Source: Bombyx mori
Taxonomy: Eukaryota; Arthropoda; Insecta; Lepidoptera; Bombycidae
Direction of reading: 5' to 3'
Assembly: GCF_030269925.1 (NCBI RefSeq)
Contig: NC_085123.1
Coordinates: 6,758,001 to 6,822,000 of the forward strand
DNA: 64,000 nt
The position numbers and the translations under genes were made by a program. The notes beneath the pieces are model-generated. The model saw only the letters and a list, made by a program, of their open reading frames with translations, had not been told where the DNA came from and did not search any database. Of this stretch, positions 62,701 through 64,000 are shown piece by piece. Within the stretch, counting starts at the first letter, position 1, and every line of letters begins with the position of its first letter.

Positions 62701-62730
62701 TGCAGTTTGGCAACCAGTCGCCGGTACTAG
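47775..62730 (+). CDS. type II membrane protein, possible GT92 glycosyltransferase, N-terminal exons (partial)
   Basis: Two exons are visible: 47775-47945 (57 codons, ends in phase 0 before 'gtcaga') and 62630-62730 (33 codons plus 2 bases before 'gtaaga'). The gene continues past the right edge. The N-terminus has a short basic cytosolic part (MKWRARAISSRAKERA), then one hydrophobic span at about residues 18-42, then a polar stalk: the layout of a Golgi type II enzyme. Exon 2 ends PIDAVWQPVAGTR; from memory this precedes the 'fyvfSAyyD' region in insect GT92 (DUF23) proteins, but no catalytic residues lie within the window, so the family is an inference. The intron is 14.7 kb and packed with repeats. 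The start is the first ATG after the CpG-rich leader. Confidence 0.65.
47946..53000 (+). other. large intron, left part, nothing recognised
   Basis: No exon with both splice sites, no known repeat family apart from a T-run fragment near 51640-51670 that resembles the A-tail end of the R1-type element at 39904, and a Bm1 tail scrap at 52325-52366. Reverse-strand frames at 50750-50938 and 51733-52183 have no domain I recognise; they may be decayed transposon code. Confidence 0.4.
52325..52366 (+). mobile_element. Bm1 SINE tail scrap
   Basis: 'gactgtgagctcgttcaccc' followed by 'atctacgcaataaatt' matches only the last 40 bases of Bm1. Confidence 0.6.
53018..53194 (+). other. orphan internal exon, phase 2-2, protein unknown
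   Basis: Open reading between a good acceptor (tttttag before 53018) and a good donor (gtaaga from 53195): 177 bases, 58 whole codons plus split codons at both ends. The peptide begins RIATKEYNVNTDSIHYVTYR and ends SSHIWMCDCIAIYD, rich in Cys and aromatic residues and unlike the low-complexity frames nearby. Its phase does not fit between the two exons of the 47775 gene, which join in phase 0. It is either part of an unrecognised gene whose other exons I did not find, or a captured or duplicated exon. I do not recognise the family. Confidence 0.5.
53818..53996. mobile_element. foldback MITE M1, complete
   Basis: Ends 'cagtgtgcttagtgcgag' and 'ctcgcactaagcacacag' are inverse. The similarity of the two arms runs inward through 'aacgttctcgatagcgtaaa' so most of the 179 bases can fold on itself. 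Confidence 0.88.
54050..54308 (+). mobile_element. Bm1 SINE, body only
   Basis: From 'tactggtggtaggacctcat' to 'tatctatgcaataaaat', with a small local rearrangement near 54085. Confidence 0.9.
54597..56191 (-). mobile_element. decayed Tc1/mariner-type transposon with 439-bp inverted repeats
   Basis: Left arm 54597-55035 and right arm 55753-56191 are inverse copies with few differences. They begin CAGGGTTACAGGTTAAGTCG and the outer flanks are TA on both sides (54595-54596, 56192-56193), as for IS630/Tc1/mariner elements. Between them the minus strand reads a broken transposase: TWFQHDGCLAHFRRSARE, a stop, ERGGPIPWP, then SPDLTPMDFYV. The two acidic positions (QHD and PMD) are spaced 41 residues apart. 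Several in-frame stops show it is dead. Confidence 0.88.
55090..55745 (-). pseudogene. transposase remnant of the long-TIR element
   Basis: C-terminal half of a DDE/D transposase on the minus strand with at least three stops in the reading frame. After the PMD site it continues GHMKSLVYSEPNPISSIE and a helical C-terminus. The N-terminal helix-turn-helix half is missing. Confidence 0.8.
56535..57160 (-). mobile_element. Bm1 SINE split by a T1 LINE tail
   Basis: Reverse Bm1 from 'agctcacagtccacctgg' (56568) through its head, interrupted at about 56930. It resumes after the insertion with 'cgaatgcaccggacgtttta'. The short duplication 'acgaatgc' flanks the insert. Confidence 0.85.
56930..57118 (+). 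mobile_element. T1 LINE tail inside Bm1
   Basis: 'gcccactgagtttctcgccg' to the A run after 'aggtacg'. It is flanked by 'acgaatgc' on both sides and is younger than the Bm1 it interrupts. Confidence 0.85.
57860..58130 (-). repeat. unclassified dispersed repeat, family F
   Basis: Reverse copy: 'gcgggaacgcgaggagtg', 'cagctggacgtaacttcac', 'gaccaccattttactgagat'. Compare 1600-1915 and 28430-28705. Confidence 0.75.
58486..58930 (+). mobile_element. Bm1 SINE, full length
   Basis: Intact tRNA-like head (A box 'tggcctaacgg', B box 'gttcgaatccc') and body. The first 200 bases are almost identical to the copy at 11467, suggesting a recent common source. Confidence 0.97.
59250..59470 (-). mobile_element. 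old Bm1 SINE
   Basis: Degenerate reverse copy: 'ggtagaagtaggcatggtag', 'tatcaccagtaattacgc', 'cgacgtggaagtcgt'. Confidence 0.6.
60005..60297 (-). mobile_element. MITE M2 copy
   Basis: Inverse ends 'gatgcaagtcacgca' / 'gcattgacttgcac' and, further in, 'gaagtgaaac' / 'gtttcacttc'. The interior 'gtagcgccctctgtgaattg' is the inverse of the copy at 33133-33445. Confidence 0.65.
60298..61499 (+). other. large intron, nothing recognised
   Basis: No splice-bounded exon and no copy of the families above. Open frames are short and without domains. Confidence 0.4.
61500..61690 (+). mobile_element. T2 LINE tail
   Basis: Well-preserved T2: 'cggtgtttcccgagcgctat' to 'cctacaagggcaataaaaa'. Confidence 0.85.
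61965..62167 (+). mobile_element. T1 LINE tail
   Basis: 'gagtttctcgccggatcttc' to 'atggatatggaaaaaa', diverged at both ends. Confidence 0.8.
62302..62582 (+). mobile_element. T1 LINE tail with 9-bp duplication
   Basis: Bounded by 'gaagagtgt' at 62302-62310 and 62574-62582, with an A run before the right copy. It ends 47 bases before the second exon of the 47775 gene. Confidence 0.88.
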
Positions 62731-62764
62731 GTAAGAGTAACTAAATACATAATCATGAAGTATT

Positions 62765-62905
62765 TTATTTTTTATTGCTTTATATGGGTGGATGAGTTCA
62801 CAGCCCATTTGGTGTTAAGTGGTTGCTGGAGCCCATAGATATCTACAACATAAATGCGCCACCCACAGTGAGACATAAGTTCTAAGCTCTCAAGTATAGT
62901 TATAG
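62765..62905 (-). mobile_element. Bm1 SINE tail part
   Basis: Reverse 3' portion from 'attgctttatatgggtgga' to 'ctctcaagtatagttat', about 35 bases after the exon that ends at 62730. Confidence 0.9.
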
Positions 62906-64000
62906 TCTATTAAGCGTTGGGGCTTAGATATGCTGACTCACTGATGTGAATAATTTCGGTATCTCTTGGCATAGAAAAGATGAATCTTTTCAGAAAGGAA
63001 AATAAAAAATTCCGAAATCATTAAAATCACGAATAGCCAATTTTGAAGACCAAGATTTTAAACTATTGGTTCATAATAGAGCTATTGGGGAGATGATCGC
63101 TATCAGACTTTTTCCTTTTATTATTTTATACGGTTTTGTTCAATTCCACATGATATCACCATTCTACTAAATTCTTAAAATGCCTATATACAAAATGCAT
63201 GTTATGGAGTACGCAATCAACTATTTTTTTATTGGAGTTTACTCCTTAAGAATCGATTTACATATATAGGCCCGGGGTATGAAAATTATGGGGACCAAAA
63301 TCGTACTAGCATGTCACACGAAATGCGTTATGCGCCTGATTGGCTCCTGATTGCGTGATGCGTGCGCGCGCCAATCAGGAGCCAACGCGCGGCCGCGTTA
63401 TCGCAGGTGACGCCGGGCTGCTGCGCCGGCAGTCCGCCACAAAGCCTCGTACTGATCGCGCGTTTCTCTCATTATTGTATTTTCATATATTTGTTAGTCG
63501 TTTGTTTTGTGTCTCGTTAATTTGTTAATAATCTGTAGTGTATCGTGTTGTCGTAATATAGAACTATTTCTCGTATTGTTTCGTTTAATTTTTTATATCC
63601 AGTAAACTCCAGTCGTGCGTCGGAGCGGACACACACACTTTTTTTTAATACCATTGTTACGTAACATATATCCGGTCGACTTTAAGATTTACTTAATAAG
63701 GTATAGTAAACAAAGTTCACTGTTTAATGTATTTTCGTAAATTAATGTTGTATTCTGATTGCTTTAGTCTATGTTGGCTAAGGAAACAGTCAATTTACAC
63801 CCTGCATGGTCCAATAATGTATCGAAATAGTTCAAGTTAACATTACAGGCAGGTTATGGATTGGGCATTAACAGACATCTCCAAACACTATACAAAGATA
63901 TAAAGCAGTGTAGGCGGTTCAGAACGATTAGACCACGTGTTAGCTTCATTGGAATCAGTTGTTATTTCTTTATAAATAAACAGAAACATACCTTCTATAT
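62906..64000. other. intron with a CpG-rich block
   Basis: No further exon of the 47775 gene was found. The section 63320-63460 is much richer in G, C and CpG than the rest and contains an inverted 14-mer (63340-63353 and 63372-63385) carrying CCAAT/ATTGG. It could be an alternative promoter or an LTR remnant. Confidence 0.45.

Noticed and set aside
1..64000. CRISPR array, prophage or bacterial operon
   Set aside because: No regularly spaced repeats, no ribosome-binding sites or contiguous gene strings; the repeats are dispersed SINE, LINE and MITE copies and all genes are spliced.

Overview
The window is eukaryotic nuclear DNA from a moth, almost certainly Bombyx (silkworm): AT-rich introns and spacers, GT-AG spliced genes, and two dozen or more copies of the Bm1 tRNA-derived SINE in every state of decay. 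No operons, CRISPR arrays, prophage or bacterial systems are present. The real content is five spliced protein genes buried in repeats; most long open frames are intronic or repeat noise.

Layout. (1) 2181-10372, minus: a complete 9-exon gene for a 415-residue, N-terminally membrane-anchored protein that I relate to the non-catalytic N-terminal region of arthropod 'putative phosphoenolpyruvate synthase' proteins. (2) 11187-17188, minus: complete 8-exon PSMD12/Rpn5, a lid subunit of the 26S proteasome. (3) 19119-36838, plus: complete 18-exon MARF1 (limkain-b1) orthologue, 1251 residues, with a NYN RNase domain, two RRM-like domains and about seven LOTUS/OST-HTH repeats. PSMD12 and MARF1 are divergent across a 1.9-kb spacer. 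(4) 40885-43054, minus: complete 4-exon NDUFB10, a complex I accessory subunit. (5) 47775 onward, plus: the first two exons of a type II membrane protein, possibly a GT92-type glycosyltransferase, split by a 14.7-kb intron and running off the right edge. Every internal exon junction in these models keeps reading phase with GT/AG sites.

Repeats. Besides Bm1 (about 440 bp when full length; plus-strand full copies near 11467 and 58486) there are several recurring families: a LINE 3'-tail family with clear target-site duplications, a second LINE-tail family, an R1-clade retrotransposon fragment with a 14-bp duplication, CR1-like remnants, a foldback MITE family with one nested pair inside a Bm1, two further MITE types, an unclassified family ending near GCGTTCCCGCC, and a decayed Tc1/mariner-type transposon with unusually long (about 439 bp) terminal inverted repeats. 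MARF1 introns 8, 9, 13 and 14 have SINEs within a few dozen bases of splice sites; intron 13 is mostly one SINE.

The genes do not form one pathway: proteasome, RNA decay in the germ line, respiratory chain, a glycosyltransferase-like protein and a protein of unknown role. Points most worth following are the stand-alone PEP-synthase-like N-domain gene, an orphan well-spliced exon inside the 14.7-kb intron (53018-53194), the long-TIR transposon, the nested MITE structure, and the tandem duplication and perfect palindrome in the introns of the first gene.
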